From positions 32,302-96,301 of the forward strand of contig CAJTZF010000005.1 of the NCBI GenBank assembly GCA_910584245.1: a DNA stretch of 64,000 nt. Direction: 5' to 3'. Below the pieces are notes generated by a model. The model ran no database searches. It saw nothing but the letters and a program-made list of their open reading frames with translations, and was not told where the DNA came from. Origin of the DNA: an uncultured Eubacterium sp. (GTDB lineage: Bacteria > Bacillota > Clostridia > Lachnospirales > Lachnospiraceae). Positions 49,224-58,158 of the stretch are shown here, one piece after another (within the stretch, counting starts at the first letter, position 1; each line of letters opens with the position of its first letter). A program made the translations under genes and the position numbers.

Positions 49224-52190
49224 ATGGCAAAAATGAGAATATTTGAAATAGCAAGAAGTTTACAATCTAAAAATAAAGAAATCAAAAGCGGAACGCTCGT
49301 GAAGTTATTAAACGATAACGGTTTTGATGTAAAAGGTGCCAACAGCAACATTGAAGATGATGCTATTGCGTTTTTGCTGAAGACATTTACGAATAAAGAT
49401 GCAGATGTCCCAGCCAAAAAGGAGACGAAGCCAAAACCGGGAGCGGCAGCCGCCAAAACAAAGACGACGGGAGAGGAGAGCAGTGGACAGCCCGCGAAAC
49501 CAGTTGCGAATAAAGAACAGGAAAATGCCCCGAAGGAGGGTGGGAAAGGAAACGCACCGGGAGAAGAGACGCGTGCGCAGCAGGAGAAGGCCGTTGTCCC
49601 GAAGGAGAAGTCTGGCGGAAGCCAGGGCAAAACGGCTGAACCAGAACAGAAACCAGAGGAGCCAAAAAAGAAGGCGGAGGAAATGAGCGCCCAGGCAGGA
49701 CAGAGCGGCCTGGTCCGGGCAATGGAAGAGGATACAAAAAAATCAAGTGAAACGGAGAAAGCAGACAAGAATTTGAGAGAAGAGACGAAAAAAATATCAA
49801 GAGAAAAGAGTACAGAACGGCCGAATAGTGCGGCGCAGGCAAACAGCGACCGGCGGGGAGCGAACAATGACCGGAGAAACCAGGGAACCGGAAACCGAGG
49901 AACTTCGGATTCCAACGGCGGTGAGACGAAAAGCCAGGGAAATAGGGAGCGGAGAAATTCAAATAACGGCGACCGGAGAAACCGTGGCGGCGCAGGCGCA
50001 GGCAGCGGAGAGCGGAGAAACCGGGGAAATAACGGGGACCGCAGAGGCCAGGGGGATTACAGAAACCAAAATGGCGGGGACCGCAGAAACCAGGGAGAAC
50101 GCAGAACTTCGAATAACAACGGGGACCGCAGAGGCCAGAATAACGACCGCAGAAACCAGAATGGAAACCAGGGAGCCGGAAGAAAGCAGAACAATAACCG
50201 CAGCGGCGGCGAGAGAGTGTTTGAGCGCTTTGAGAAATCGCAGAGCGGTTTTGACGGTATCAAACAGGAGCAAAAAAATTCCAGAAAGAGGAATAATAAA
50301 AAGGTTTCTGAAAAGGGAACTTATAAAAAGTCGAGTAAAGAGGAAATGAGCCGTATCCGGAATAAAAAGGATCCAAACCGCAAGGGAGCCTTTATTAAGC
50401 CGGAGCCAGTGGCAAAGGAGCCAGAGGATACCATTAAGCAGATTACAATTCCAGAGAGCCTGACAATACGCGAGCTGGCGGAAAAAATGAAAATGCCGGC
50501 GTCCGCTCTTGTGAAGAAGCTGTTCCTCCAGGGCCAGGTCGTATCGCTGAACCAGGATATTACATTTGAAGAGGCGGAGGAGATTGCCCTTGAATTTGAT
50601 ATCATTGCGGAGATGGAAGAAAAAGTAGATATGGTGGCAGAGCTTTTGAAGGAAGACGAGGAGCTGGAAGACAAAATGCAAAAGCGTCCGCCGGTTGTAT
50701 GCGTTATGGGCCATGTCGACCACGGAAAGACGTCTCTGCTGGATGCGATCCGGGAGGAGAATGTCACATCCCGCGAGGCGGGCGGAATCACACAGCATAT
50801 CGGTGCATATGTGGTGGAGAGCAGCGGTGAAAAGATTACATTCCTTGACACACCGGGACATGAAGCCTTTACCTCGATGCGTATGCGCGGCGCCCAGTCC
50901 ACGGATATTGCCATCCTTGTCGTGGCGGCGGATGACGGTGTTATGCCGCAGACCGTTGAGGCGATCAACCATGCGAAGGCGGCTGAGGTGGAAATCATCG
51001 TGGCCATCAATAAGATCGATAAGGCGGGGGCCAATATCGAGCGTGTGAAGCAGGAGCTTGCCGAATATGAGCTGATTCCGGAGGACTGGGGAGGCAGCAC
51101 CGTATTTGTACCGGTATCTGCCCACACGAAGGAGGGAATCGACCAGCTGCTTGAGATGATCGTACTGACCGCAGAAGTTCTCGAGCTGAAGGCAAACCCT
51201 GACCGGAAGGCAAGGGGTATTGTCATCGAGGCGCGTCTGGATAAAGGGCGCGGTCCGGTAGCTACTGTTTTAGTTCAAAAGGGAGTATTGCGCATTGGTG
51301 ACCACGTTGCGGTCGGCACGGCCCACGGAAAGGTCCGCGCAATGATTGACCACTGTGGCGAGCGCGTGAAGACGGCCGGGCCTTCTACACCAGTAGAAAT
51401 TCTGGGGCTGAATGGGGCGCCGGACGCCGGCGAAATATTTGTGGCCACAGAGAGTGATAAAGAGGCAAAACAGATTTCGCAGGCATATATTGACCAGAGC
51501 AAAGACCGCCTGCTGGAAGAAACCAAGGCGAAGAAGCTTTCCCTGGATGGTCTGTTTAACCAGATCCAGGCTGGAAATGTCAAGGATTTGAACCTGATTA
51601 TTAAGGCCGATGTACAGGGATCCGTCGAGGCGGTGAAGCAGAGCCTTCTTAAGCTTGGAAATGAGGAAGTGGCAGTTCGCGTCATTCACGGCGGCGTAGG
51701 TGCGATTAATGAGTCCGATGTGTCGCTGGCAAGCGCTTCCAATGCAATTATTATCGGTTTCAATATCCGGCCGGATAATACGGCAAAAGAAATTGCGGAC
51801 CGGGAAAATGTGGATGTGCGTTTGTACCGCGTGATCTACGATGCCATTGAGGATATAGAGCACGCCCTGAAGGGAATGCTGGAGCCAATTTACGAGGAAA
51901 AAGTAATCGGCCATGTCGAGGTGCGTCAGATTTTCAAGGCATCTGGCGTCGGGACGATTGCCGGATCCTACGTGCTGGATGGAAAGGTCCAGAGAGGCTG
52001 TAAATGCCGTATTTACCGTGGCGATGATCTTATTTTTGAGGGAGATCTCGCTTCTCTCAAGAGATTTAAGGATGACGTAAAGGAAGTTGCGGCAGGTTAC
52101 GAGTGCGGTCTTGTGTTTGAGAGCTTTAACGATATTCAGGAAGAGGACCGGGTGGAATGCTATATTATGGTTGAGGTACCCCGTTCCTGA
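49224..52190 (+). CDS. infB: Translation initiation factor IF-2, long N-terminal form
   Basis: The 988-residue GTPase brings fMet-tRNA to the ribosome. Two IF2_N domains flank a long low-complexity region (about residues 55-375) rich in Lys/Glu/Ala at first and then in repeats of GDRRNQ/NRG. The GTPase core has GHVDHGKT (about 495-502), DTPGHEAF (about 541) and NKID (about 594), followed by the IF2 C-domains. GGAGGAAATG precedes the ATG. The repeat section makes it longer than the 716 residues of Bacillus. Confidence 0.96.
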   Translation: MAKMRIFEIARSLQSKNKEIKSGTLVKLLNDNGFDVKGANSNIEDDAIAFLLKTFTNKDADVPAKKETKPKPGAAAAKTKTTGEESSGQPAKPVANKEQENAPKEGGKGNAPGEETRAQQEKAVVPKEKSGGSQGKTAEPEQKPEEPKKKAEEMSAQAGQSGLVRAMEEDTKKSSETEKADKNLREETKKISREKSTERPNSAAQANSDRRGANNDRRNQGTGNRGTSDSNGGETKSQGNRERRNSNNGDRRNRGGAGAGSGERRNRGNNGDRRGQGDYRNQNGGDRRNQGERRTSNNNGDRRGQNNDRRNQNGNQGAGRKQNNNRSGGERVFERFEKSQSGFDGIKQEQKNSRKRNNKKVSEKGTYKKSSKEEMSRIRNKKDPNRKGAFIKPEPVAKEPEDTIKQITIPESLTIRELAEKMKMPASALVKKLFLQGQVVSLNQDITFEEAEEIALEFDIIAEMEEKVDMVAELLKEDEELEDKMQKRPPVVCVMGHVDHGKTSLLDAIREENVTSREAGGITQHIGAYVVESSGEKITFLDTPGHEAFTSMRMRGAQSTDIAILVVAADDGVMPQTVEAINHAKAAEVEIIVAINKIDKAGANIERVKQELAEYELIPEDWGGSTVFVPVSAHTKEGIDQLLEMIVLTAEVLELKANPDRKARGIVIEARLDKGRGPVATVLVQKGVLRIGDHVAVGTAHGKVRAMIDHCGERVKTAGPSTPVEILGLNGAPDAGEIFVATESDKEAKQISQAYIDQSKDRLLEETKAKKLSLDGLFNQIQAGNVKDLNLIIKADVQGSVEAVKQSLLKLGNEEVAVRVIHGGVGAINESDVSLASASNAIIIGFNIRPDNTAKEIADRENVDVRLYRVIYDAIEDIEHALKGMLEPIYEEKVIGHVEVRQIFKASGVGTIAGSYVLDGKVQRGCKCRIYRGDDLIFEGDLASLKRFKDDVKEVAAGYECGLVFESFNDIQEEDRVECYIMVEVPRS

Positions 52191-52316
52191 TCGAATAAAT
52201 AAATTCAGGGGTGACTGTGGATACACAGTTGCTTCTGTTATCATGTATAGGTAGTACGGAGAGCATACGGAAATAGCCGTATGCTGCGCAGAGGAAGCGC
52301 AGAAATGAGGTGGATT
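52191..52316. other. infB-rbfA intergenic
   Basis: A 9-bp stem (AGCATACGG at 52262-52270 with CCGTATGCT at 52277-52285) without a T-run lies here. It may be a processing site within the operon. GAGGTGG for rbfA follows. Confidence 0.4.
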
Positions 52317-52673
52317 ATGAAAAAAAACAGTGTCAAGAATGTCCGTATCAATAGTGAGGTTCAGAGGGAGATGAGCCAGATTATACGCGACGAGATCAAG
52401 GATCCGAGAGTGCATCCGATGACTTCTGTCACAGGGGTTGAAGTGACGCCAGATCTTAAATATGCCAAAGTGTTCGTCAGTGTGTTAGGAAGTGAAGAGG
52501 ACAAGGAAAAGACGATGGAAGGGCTGAAGAAAAGTGCCTCCTTTGCCAGAGGACAGCTTGCCAGAAAGATGAATCTCAGATACACACCAGAGCTTACGTT
52601 TGTTTTGGATAATTCCATCGAATATGGTGTCAATATGTCGAAGAGGATTGATGAAATCAATCACAGGCAGTAA
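52317..52673 (+). CDS. rbfA: Ribosome-binding factor A
   Basis: The 118-residue KH-fold protein matures the 16S rRNA 5' end. The family motif is VNDPRV-like (here DEIKDPRVHPMTSVTGVEV) followed by YAKVFVSVLG. ATG 52317 follows GAGGTGG at 52307-52313; in-frame ATGs upstream lack such a site. It lies 14 bp before nrnA. Confidence 0.94.
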   Translation: MKKNSVKNVRINSEVQREMSQIIRDEIKDPRVHPMTSVTGVEVTPDLKYAKVFVSVLGSEEDKEKTMEGLKKSASFARGQLARKMNLRYTPELTFVLDNSIEYGVNMSKRIDEINHRQ

Positions 52674-52687
52674 AGGGGAGAGTGTAA

Positions 52688-53635
52688 ATGAGTATTTTAT
52701 TGGATGAGATATCAGGGGTCCAGACAATCGCGATTGGCGGGCATATTCGTCCGGATGGGGATTGTATCGGGGCATGTATGGGGTTATATACCTATTTGGC
52801 GGAGCAATACCCGGACCGGTCGGTAACCGTTTATTTAGAGGAAATTCCAAAGGAGTTTGAATATTTAAAACGTGACGGCGCGTTTCAGGAGAAAACGGAT
52901 ACCCCGTATGATTTGTTTATCTCCCTGGACTGTGGGGCGATGGATCGTCTGGGCGACGGAGAGCAGGTGTTTAAGCAGGCAAAGCGGACACTCAATATTG
53001 ATCATCATATCAGCAATGAAAATTTTGCCGATGTCAATCATGTAGAGCCGCAGGCGAGCTCTACAAGCGAAGTTCTGTGCGGACTTTTGGATATGGATAA
53101 GATCGGGACGGATGCCGCCCAGGCATTTTATACGGGAATCATTCATGATACAGGAGTGTTCAAGCACACGAATACAAGAAAGAGAACGATGCAGTTTGCC
53201 GGGGAGCTGATGGAAAAGGGAATTCCTTTTGGAAAAATTATCGACGAGAGCTTCTATATGAAAACATATAAGCAGCTACAGATTATGGGCCGGTGTTTGC
53301 TTGAGAGTGTGCGGATTATGGACGGCAGATGTATTTTTTCCGTCGTTCCGAAGCGGGTGATGCAGTTTTATGAGGCGAAGCCTTCGGATCTGTCCGGGGT
53401 TATAGACGAGCTCCGGACGACAGAAGGGGTAGAGGTAGCCATACTTCTGACGGAGAAAGATACGGTCGAATACAAAGTGAGCATGCGGTCAAATAAAATT
53501 GTGGATGTGAGCAAAATCGCTACGTTTTTTGGAGGCGGAGGCCATATCCATGCAGCGGGGTGCGAGATAAAAGGCTCTGCCTTTGACGTCATTAATAATA
53601 TAACCGAGCATATTGCCAAACAGCTGGGAGAATGA
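52688..53635 (+). CDS. nrnA: Bifunctional oligoribonuclease / pAp phosphatase (DHH family)
   Basis: The 315-residue DHH/DHHA1 phosphoesterase degrades nano-RNA and 3'-phosphoadenosine-5'-phosphate. DHH motifs are HIRPDGDCIGA (about residues 18-28), DCGAMD, IDHHIS and DTGVFKHTNT. The DHHA1 end has FFGGGGHIHAAG. Its position between rbfA and truB is the usual one. AAAGGGGAG precedes the ATG. Confidence 0.93.
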   Translation: MSILLDEISGVQTIAIGGHIRPDGDCIGACMGLYTYLAEQYPDRSVTVYLEEIPKEFEYLKRDGAFQEKTDTPYDLFISLDCGAMDRLGDGEQVFKQAKRTLNIDHHISNENFADVNHVEPQASSTSEVLCGLLDMDKIGTDAAQAFYTGIIHDTGVFKHTNTRKRTMQFAGELMEKGIPFGKIIDESFYMKTYKQLQIMGRCLLESVRIMDGRCIFSVVPKRVMQFYEAKPSDLSGVIDELRTTEGVEVAILLTEKDTVEYKVSMRSNKIVDVSKIATFFGGGGHIHAAGCEIKGSAFDVINNITEHIAKQLGE

Positions 53636-53647
53636 GTGGGACTGGGA

Positions 53648-54562
53648 ATGGATGGAATTATAAACGTACATAAGGAAAAAGGATATACATCCCATGATGT
53701 AGTCGCTAAACTCCGTGGGATTTTGCATCAGAAGAAAATTGGCCATACAGGTACGCTGGACCCCGACGCCACCGGGGTTCTTCCCGTTTGTCTCGGCAGG
53801 GCGACGAAAGTCTGTGAATTGCTGACAGATAAACAGAAGACGTATGTTGCCCGCGTCCGGCTCGGGGCAGTGACAGATACACAGGATATGACGGGGACAG
53901 TATTGGAAGAACATCCCGTGGATGTCACAAAGGAAGAAATCCATCGCGTTGTGTCAGCGTTTTTCGGTGAGATATGGCAGACGCCTCCGATGTATTCCGC
54001 TGTCAAAGTAAATGGCAGACGCCTTTATGAGCTTGCCAGGCAGGGTGTGGACGTTGAGAGGAAGAAGCGGAAGATAACCGTGTATTCCATCGAAATGACG
54101 GAGTTTTTTCCTGAAACAAGTGAATTTGTGATGGAAGTAACCTGTTCAAAGGGGACGTATATCCGAACGCTCTGCCATGATATCGGCAGACGGTTAGGAT
54201 GCGGCGCCGCGATGGCCGGCCTGGTGCGGACGGGAGTGGGTCCGTTTGTGCTGGAGGATTCTTTTACCCTCGGCGTGATCGAGGAGAGGGTGAAGGCGGG
54301 CGGACTGGAGCAGATCGTCATGCCGGTTGACCGCCTGTTTAAAAGTTACCCGGAAGTAGTCGTATCCGACAGTGGCATCCGTTTCTTACAAAATGGAAAC
54401 ACGGTAAAATGCGGGCTTTGTGTGAATCCGCCCCGCGTGGATACGGGACAGAAGGTGCGTATGTACGATGGCGGCCATAATTTTTATGCCATTTATCAAT
54501 ATGATGATGAGGCGCGTGTTTTTACAAATGTAAAAATGTTTTATAGCACGGCCGGCCAGTGA
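53648..54562 (+). CDS. truB: tRNA pseudouridine(55) synthase
   Basis: A 304-residue enzyme making pseudouridine at position 55 of tRNA. The catalytic Asp lies in HTGTLDPDATGVLPVCLGRA; YSAVKVNGRRLYELARQG and SKGTYIRTLCHDIG are further family signatures. ATG 53648 begins MDGIINVHKEKG; a GTG at 53636 is in frame but has no better site. The gene follows nrnA and precedes ribF. Confidence 0.95.
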   Translation: MDGIINVHKEKGYTSHDVVAKLRGILHQKKIGHTGTLDPDATGVLPVCLGRATKVCELLTDKQKTYVARVRLGAVTDTQDMTGTVLEEHPVDVTKEEIHRVVSAFFGEIWQTPPMYSAVKVNGRRLYELARQGVDVERKKRKITVYSIEMTEFFPETSEFVMEVTCSKGTYIRTLCHDIGRRLGCGAAMAGLVRTGVGPFVLEDSFTLGVIEERVKAGGLEQIVMPVDRLFKSYPEVVVSDSGIRFLQNGNTVKCGLCVNPPRVDTGQKVRMYDGGHNFYAIYQYDDEARVFTNVKMFYSTAGQ

Positions 54563-54595
54563 CGCAGGATAGCGCCCTGGCAGGGAGGATTGAAA

Positions 54596-55480
54596 ATGAT
54601 CGTATTGGAACGGAAGCCGTACCAGCTTGAACATACGGCGGTGTGTATTGGAAAATTTGACGGGCTGCACAGTGGACACCGTCTGCTGGTAGACTCTATC
54701 CGGGAATGCCGGAATATGAGAAAGGTCTTATTTACTTTTTCTTTTCCGGACAGTGAGTATATATACAGTGTAGAGGAAAAGAGGTATTTAGCAGAGAAAC
54801 TGGGAATAGACGTCTATATCGACTGCCTCTTTGGAGAAGAGTTCTCCCGTATGACGCCGGAAGTATTTTTACAACATATTTTGCTTGGCGAGTGTGGGGC
54901 CAGGGTTATTTCGGTCGGGGAGGATTTCCGGTTTGGATACAAACGTAGCGGGGATGTCCGATTTCTCAAGGAGAGAAGCCGGGTAGACGGGTTTGAATTA
55001 CGTGTTTTTCCCAAAAAAAAGATGTTTGGGGAAGAGGTTAGCAGCACCCGCATCCGGCGGCTTTTACGGGAGGGAAATATTAGGACGGTAAACGAGCTGC
55101 TCGGACAACCCTATTTTATTTATGGAACGGTATGTCACGGAAATAAGCTTGGAAAAACACAATTAAATATGCCGACGGCGAATCAGATTCCCCCAGCAGG
55201 AAAGATTTTGCCGCCGTTCGGGGTATACGCGTCGCGGGTATACGTAGATGGCGGGGTGTTTGACGGCGTCACCAATATTGGTATCAAGCCTACGGTTCCC
55301 GGTGAAAACCGCGCCGGGGTGGAGACACATCTGATTGGATTTGATTCCGACTTGTACGGAAAGGACATACGTGTCGACCTCTGTGCCTTTTTGCGTACAG
55401 AACAGAGATTTTCCGGATTAGGGGAACTCAGGGAACAAATGGAGAAGGACAAACAAAAAGCGCAGCAATTACTAAAATAA
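54596..55480 (+). CDS. ribF: Riboflavin kinase / FAD synthetase
   Basis: The 294-residue bifunctional enzyme makes FMN and FAD. An N-terminal nucleotidyltransferase domain has CIGKFDGLHSGH and SSTRIRRLL. The C-terminal riboflavin kinase domain starts at about 180 with GTVCHGNKLGKTQLNMPTAN, containing the GxxxGxxxxMPTAN motif. ATG 54596 follows GGGAGG at 54583-54588. It ends the operon begun at rimP. Confidence 0.95.
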   Translation: MIVLERKPYQLEHTAVCIGKFDGLHSGHRLLVDSIRECRNMRKVLFTFSFPDSEYIYSVEEKRYLAEKLGIDVYIDCLFGEEFSRMTPEVFLQHILLGECGARVISVGEDFRFGYKRSGDVRFLKERSRVDGFELRVFPKKKMFGEEVSSTRIRRLLREGNIRTVNELLGQPYFIYGTVCHGNKLGKTQLNMPTANQIPPAGKILPPFGVYASRVYVDGGVFDGVTNIGIKPTVPGENRAGVETHLIGFDSDLYGKDIRVDLCAFLRTEQRFSGLGELREQMEKDKQKAQQLLK

Positions 55481-55543
55481 ATTGCATGAAGGAAAAATTG
55501 GATTCGTTTTATTGATATACGATAGAAAAGAGGGTATAGTACT

Positions 55544-57181
55544 ATGGACTTGGCATTTCAGATTATGGCAGGGGTTGGATTGTTTCTATACGGTATGCAG
55601 CTTATGAGCGACGGACTGCAGAAGGTCGCCGGCGGTAAAATGCGTACAATACTTGAAAAGCTTACGACAAATCCATTTATGGGGCTTGTGCTTGGTATCG
55701 TTTTTACAGGAATTATTCAGTCATCGAATGCCACTACGGTGCTGGTCGTCAGTTTTGTCAACAGTGGGTTGATGAATCTTTCCCAGTCCGTCGGTGTCAT
55801 TATGGGCGCCAATATTGGTACGACGGTGACGGGACAGCTCGTTTCGTTTAAGCTGGATGCCATCGCGCCCTTGTTTATCATCGCGGGTGTGGTTATGTTT
55901 ATGTTTATCAAAAAACCGACCATAAAGCGTATCGGTGAGGTTCTTCTCGGTTTTGGCGTATTGTTTTTCGGGATGTCCACGCTTTCTTCTTCCGTCAATA
56001 TGCTCAATGAGGTAGATGCGGTTAAAAGCTGCTTTAGCAGTTTGACAAATCCGTTTCTCGCTGTGTTGATCGGATTTGTTGCAACATCGGTTTTACAAAG
56101 CGCTTCGGCTTCCGTCGGTATACTGATCGTGCTGGCCTCCTCGGGACTGATGGACTTAAATATTTGCTATTATGTCATTATGGGATGCAACATTGGGGCA
56201 TGTGGTTCGGCGGTTTTAGCGAGCCTGAATGGAACAAAGGACGCGAAGCGCGCGGCGATGATCCATGTTTCTTTCAATGTGATCGGACTGGTTATTGTTA
56301 TGCTGCTCCTCGCTATTTGGGGAGATCCGATTATGGGTGCGGTACACAGCCTGACGGCAATGACGGGGGACGCAGGCATACGTGCCGGCCGTGATGTGGC
56401 GAACATTAATACGATCATTAAGATTTTCCAGGTAATTGTACTATTTCCGTTTAGTAAATTTTTGATTCGCCTCACCTATTTGCTCATACCGGGGGAGGAC
56501 GAAGAGGTCCACGGCATGGAGCTCAAATTTATTGGCAAGCACGCGATGTTTAATGTGACGACTGCGCTTCCACAGGCGGTGAGTGAGATCGAGCGAATGG
56601 GCGTTATGGCGCTCAAAAATCTGCAGCGGGCGATGGACGCTCTCTTAAATAAAAATGAGAAGGCGCTCAAGGAAGTTTATCAGAAAGAAGATATTATCGA
56701 TTACCTGAATACGGAAATTTCGAACTATCTTGTCAAGATCAACCAGCTCTCGCTTCCGATCCAGGACCGAAAACAGCTTGGAACGATGTTCCATGTCGTA
56801 AATGATATAGAGAGGATCGGGGACCACGCGGAAAATATTGCGGATTATGCTAAAACGCTTATGTCGGCAAACCTGAAATTTACAAAAAAGGCCCAAAACG
56901 AGCTGAAGCAGATGTTCGATCTGGTGACGATGATGTTAAATTACTCTCTCGAGATGTTTGTGACGGGTGACGACTCGCATGCCAATGATATTTTGCAATT
57001 TGAAAAGGAAATTGATAAAATGGAAAAGAAGCTTCAAAAGAAGCATATCAACCGTCTGACAAATAACAAATGCGAGCCGCACGCGGCAATGATATTTTCA
57101 GATCTATTAAGCAATCTGGAGCGCGTGGCGGACCACGGCACTAATATAGCATTTGCGGAGCAGGACGAGGAAGAGGAGTGA
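55544..57181 (+). CDS. Na+/phosphate cotransporter family protein with PhoU domain
   Basis: The 545-residue protein has two inverted membrane repeats, each with the QSS/QSA signature: FTGIIQSSNATTVLVVSF and ATSVLQSASASVGILIVL. After about 9 membrane segments comes a cytoplasmic PhoU-like helical domain (about 345-540). This matches the NptA/YjbB type that moves phosphate across the membrane; direction cannot be deduced. The gene is 63 bp from ribF. AGAGGGTATAGTACT precedes the ATG. The metallophosphatase follows after 10 bp. Confidence 0.9.
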   Translation: MDLAFQIMAGVGLFLYGMQLMSDGLQKVAGGKMRTILEKLTTNPFMGLVLGIVFTGIIQSSNATTVLVVSFVNSGLMNLSQSVGVIMGANIGTTVTGQLVSFKLDAIAPLFIIAGVVMFMFIKKPTIKRIGEVLLGFGVLFFGMSTLSSSVNMLNEVDAVKSCFSSLTNPFLAVLIGFVATSVLQSASASVGILIVLASSGLMDLNICYYVIMGCNIGACGSAVLASLNGTKDAKRAAMIHVSFNVIGLVIVMLLLAIWGDPIMGAVHSLTAMTGDAGIRAGRDVANINTIIKIFQVIVLFPFSKFLIRLTYLLIPGEDEEVHGMELKFIGKHAMFNVTTALPQAVSEIERMGVMALKNLQRAMDALLNKNEKALKEVYQKEDIIDYLNTEISNYLVKINQLSLPIQDRKQLGTMFHVVNDIERIGDHAENIADYAKTLMSANLKFTKKAQNELKQMFDLVTMMLNYSLEMFVTGDDSHANDILQFEKEIDKMEKKLQKKHINRLTNNKCEPHAAMIFSDLLSNLERVADHGTNIAFAEQDEEEE

Positions 57182-57191
57182 GGCAGTCGTT

Positions 57192-58070
57192 ATGTATATT
57201 GCAGTGATCGGCATAACTGCGTTGGCGTTGTTGCTCGTGTATGGATATTGTTTGAACTTTTTTCTCAAAAAAGAGTATTACTCCATTTCAATACCCGGTT
57301 GTGGGAAAAATGGAACTGTAAAAAGAACTAAAGTTCCGGGTTCTTCCCATATGGAGCAAAAGCCGGTCCGGATTCTTTTGCTGGCCGATCTCCACGGCGC
57401 CTCATTTGGAAAGGAAAATGGGCGGCTGCTTAGCCACGTTCGGAAAACGAACCCCGATTTGATCTGTATTGCCGGTGATATGACGGTGAAGGATGGCAGA
57501 GGAGCAAAAATCGGACTTGCCCTGTGCCGGGAGCTTCTAACCGTCTGTCCGGTGTACTACGCAGTGGGAAACCATGAGATACAAATGCCCTGTTATGAAG
57601 AATATTGTTCGGAGCTCAGGAAAATGGGAGTATCCCTGTTGGATAATGAGTGCCGGGAGCATTTTATTTATGGGAGGAAGCTTGTTGTCTACGGCTGGAA
57701 TACCCCAAGATATTATTTCCACAAATTCTGGCAGAGGCGGGAGCCGCCGCTGGAAGAACTCCGTGAGCAGCTCGGCGCACCGGACGAAGGCGCGTACCGG
57801 ATCTTGCTGGCGCATAATCCGGAGTACTTCCGCGCGTATCATGCCTGGGGGGCGGATCTCGTTTTTTCAGGGCATGTTCACGGTGGTATTGCCAGGCTTC
57901 CGTTTTTGGGCGGCGTTATTGATCCTGCCTTGCGCCTGTTCCCTCAATATGATGCCGGTATGTATCAGGAGGGGAGTACGGCAATGGTTGTCAGCCGTGG
58001 ACTCGGAACACATCACATCCGGCTCCGTTTTTTTAATATTCCAGAAATTTCGGTTATTGATTTGCAGTGA
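57192..58070 (+). CDS. Membrane-anchored calcineurin-type phosphoesterase
   Basis: The 292-residue protein has an N-terminal membrane anchor (about residues 3-22, AVIGITALALLLVYGYC). The metallophosphatase motifs are LLLADLHG, CIAGDMTVKDG, VGNHEIQ and FSGHVHGGI. It belongs to the YkuE/YaeI-like group acting on lipid or wall substrates; the actual substrate is unknown. ATG 57192 is chosen for the hydrophobic start; GAAGAGGAGTGAGG lies upstream. It overlaps nothing. Confidence 0.85.
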   Translation: MYIAVIGITALALLLVYGYCLNFFLKKEYYSISIPGCGKNGTVKRTKVPGSSHMEQKPVRILLLADLHGASFGKENGRLLSHVRKTNPDLICIAGDMTVKDGRGAKIGLALCRELLTVCPVYYAVGNHEIQMPCYEEYCSELRKMGVSLLDNECREHFIYGRKLVVYGWNTPRYYFHKFWQRREPPLEELREQLGAPDEGAYRILLAHNPEYFRAYHAWGADLVFSGHVHGGIARLPFLGGVIDPALRLFPQYDAGMYQEGSTAMVVSRGLGTHHIRLRFFNIPEISVIDLQ

Positions 58071-58076
58071 ATCTCC

Positions 58077-58105
58077 TTGCAAAAAAGGCGGAACTGGTAT
58101 ATAAT
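58077..58105 (+). promoter_or_regulatory. Promoter for the first chemoreceptor gene
   Basis: TTGCAA and TATAAT with a 17-base spacer, 53 bases before the ATG. It fits the housekeeping sigma factor rather than the flagellar sigma-28. Confidence 0.82.
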
Positions 58106-58158
58106 TATAACAATATCATGATAGCGGTTTAGAAAACTATTAATAGGAGGAAGAGAAC

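Noticed and set aside
49828..52415. Long overlapping frames in infB (+1 frame 49828-50349; minus frames of 301-388 codons)
   Set aside because: The repetitive, purine-biased DNA of the IF-2 linker and core keeps other frames open. Their products are low-complexity or shadow-like, and infB itself is certain.
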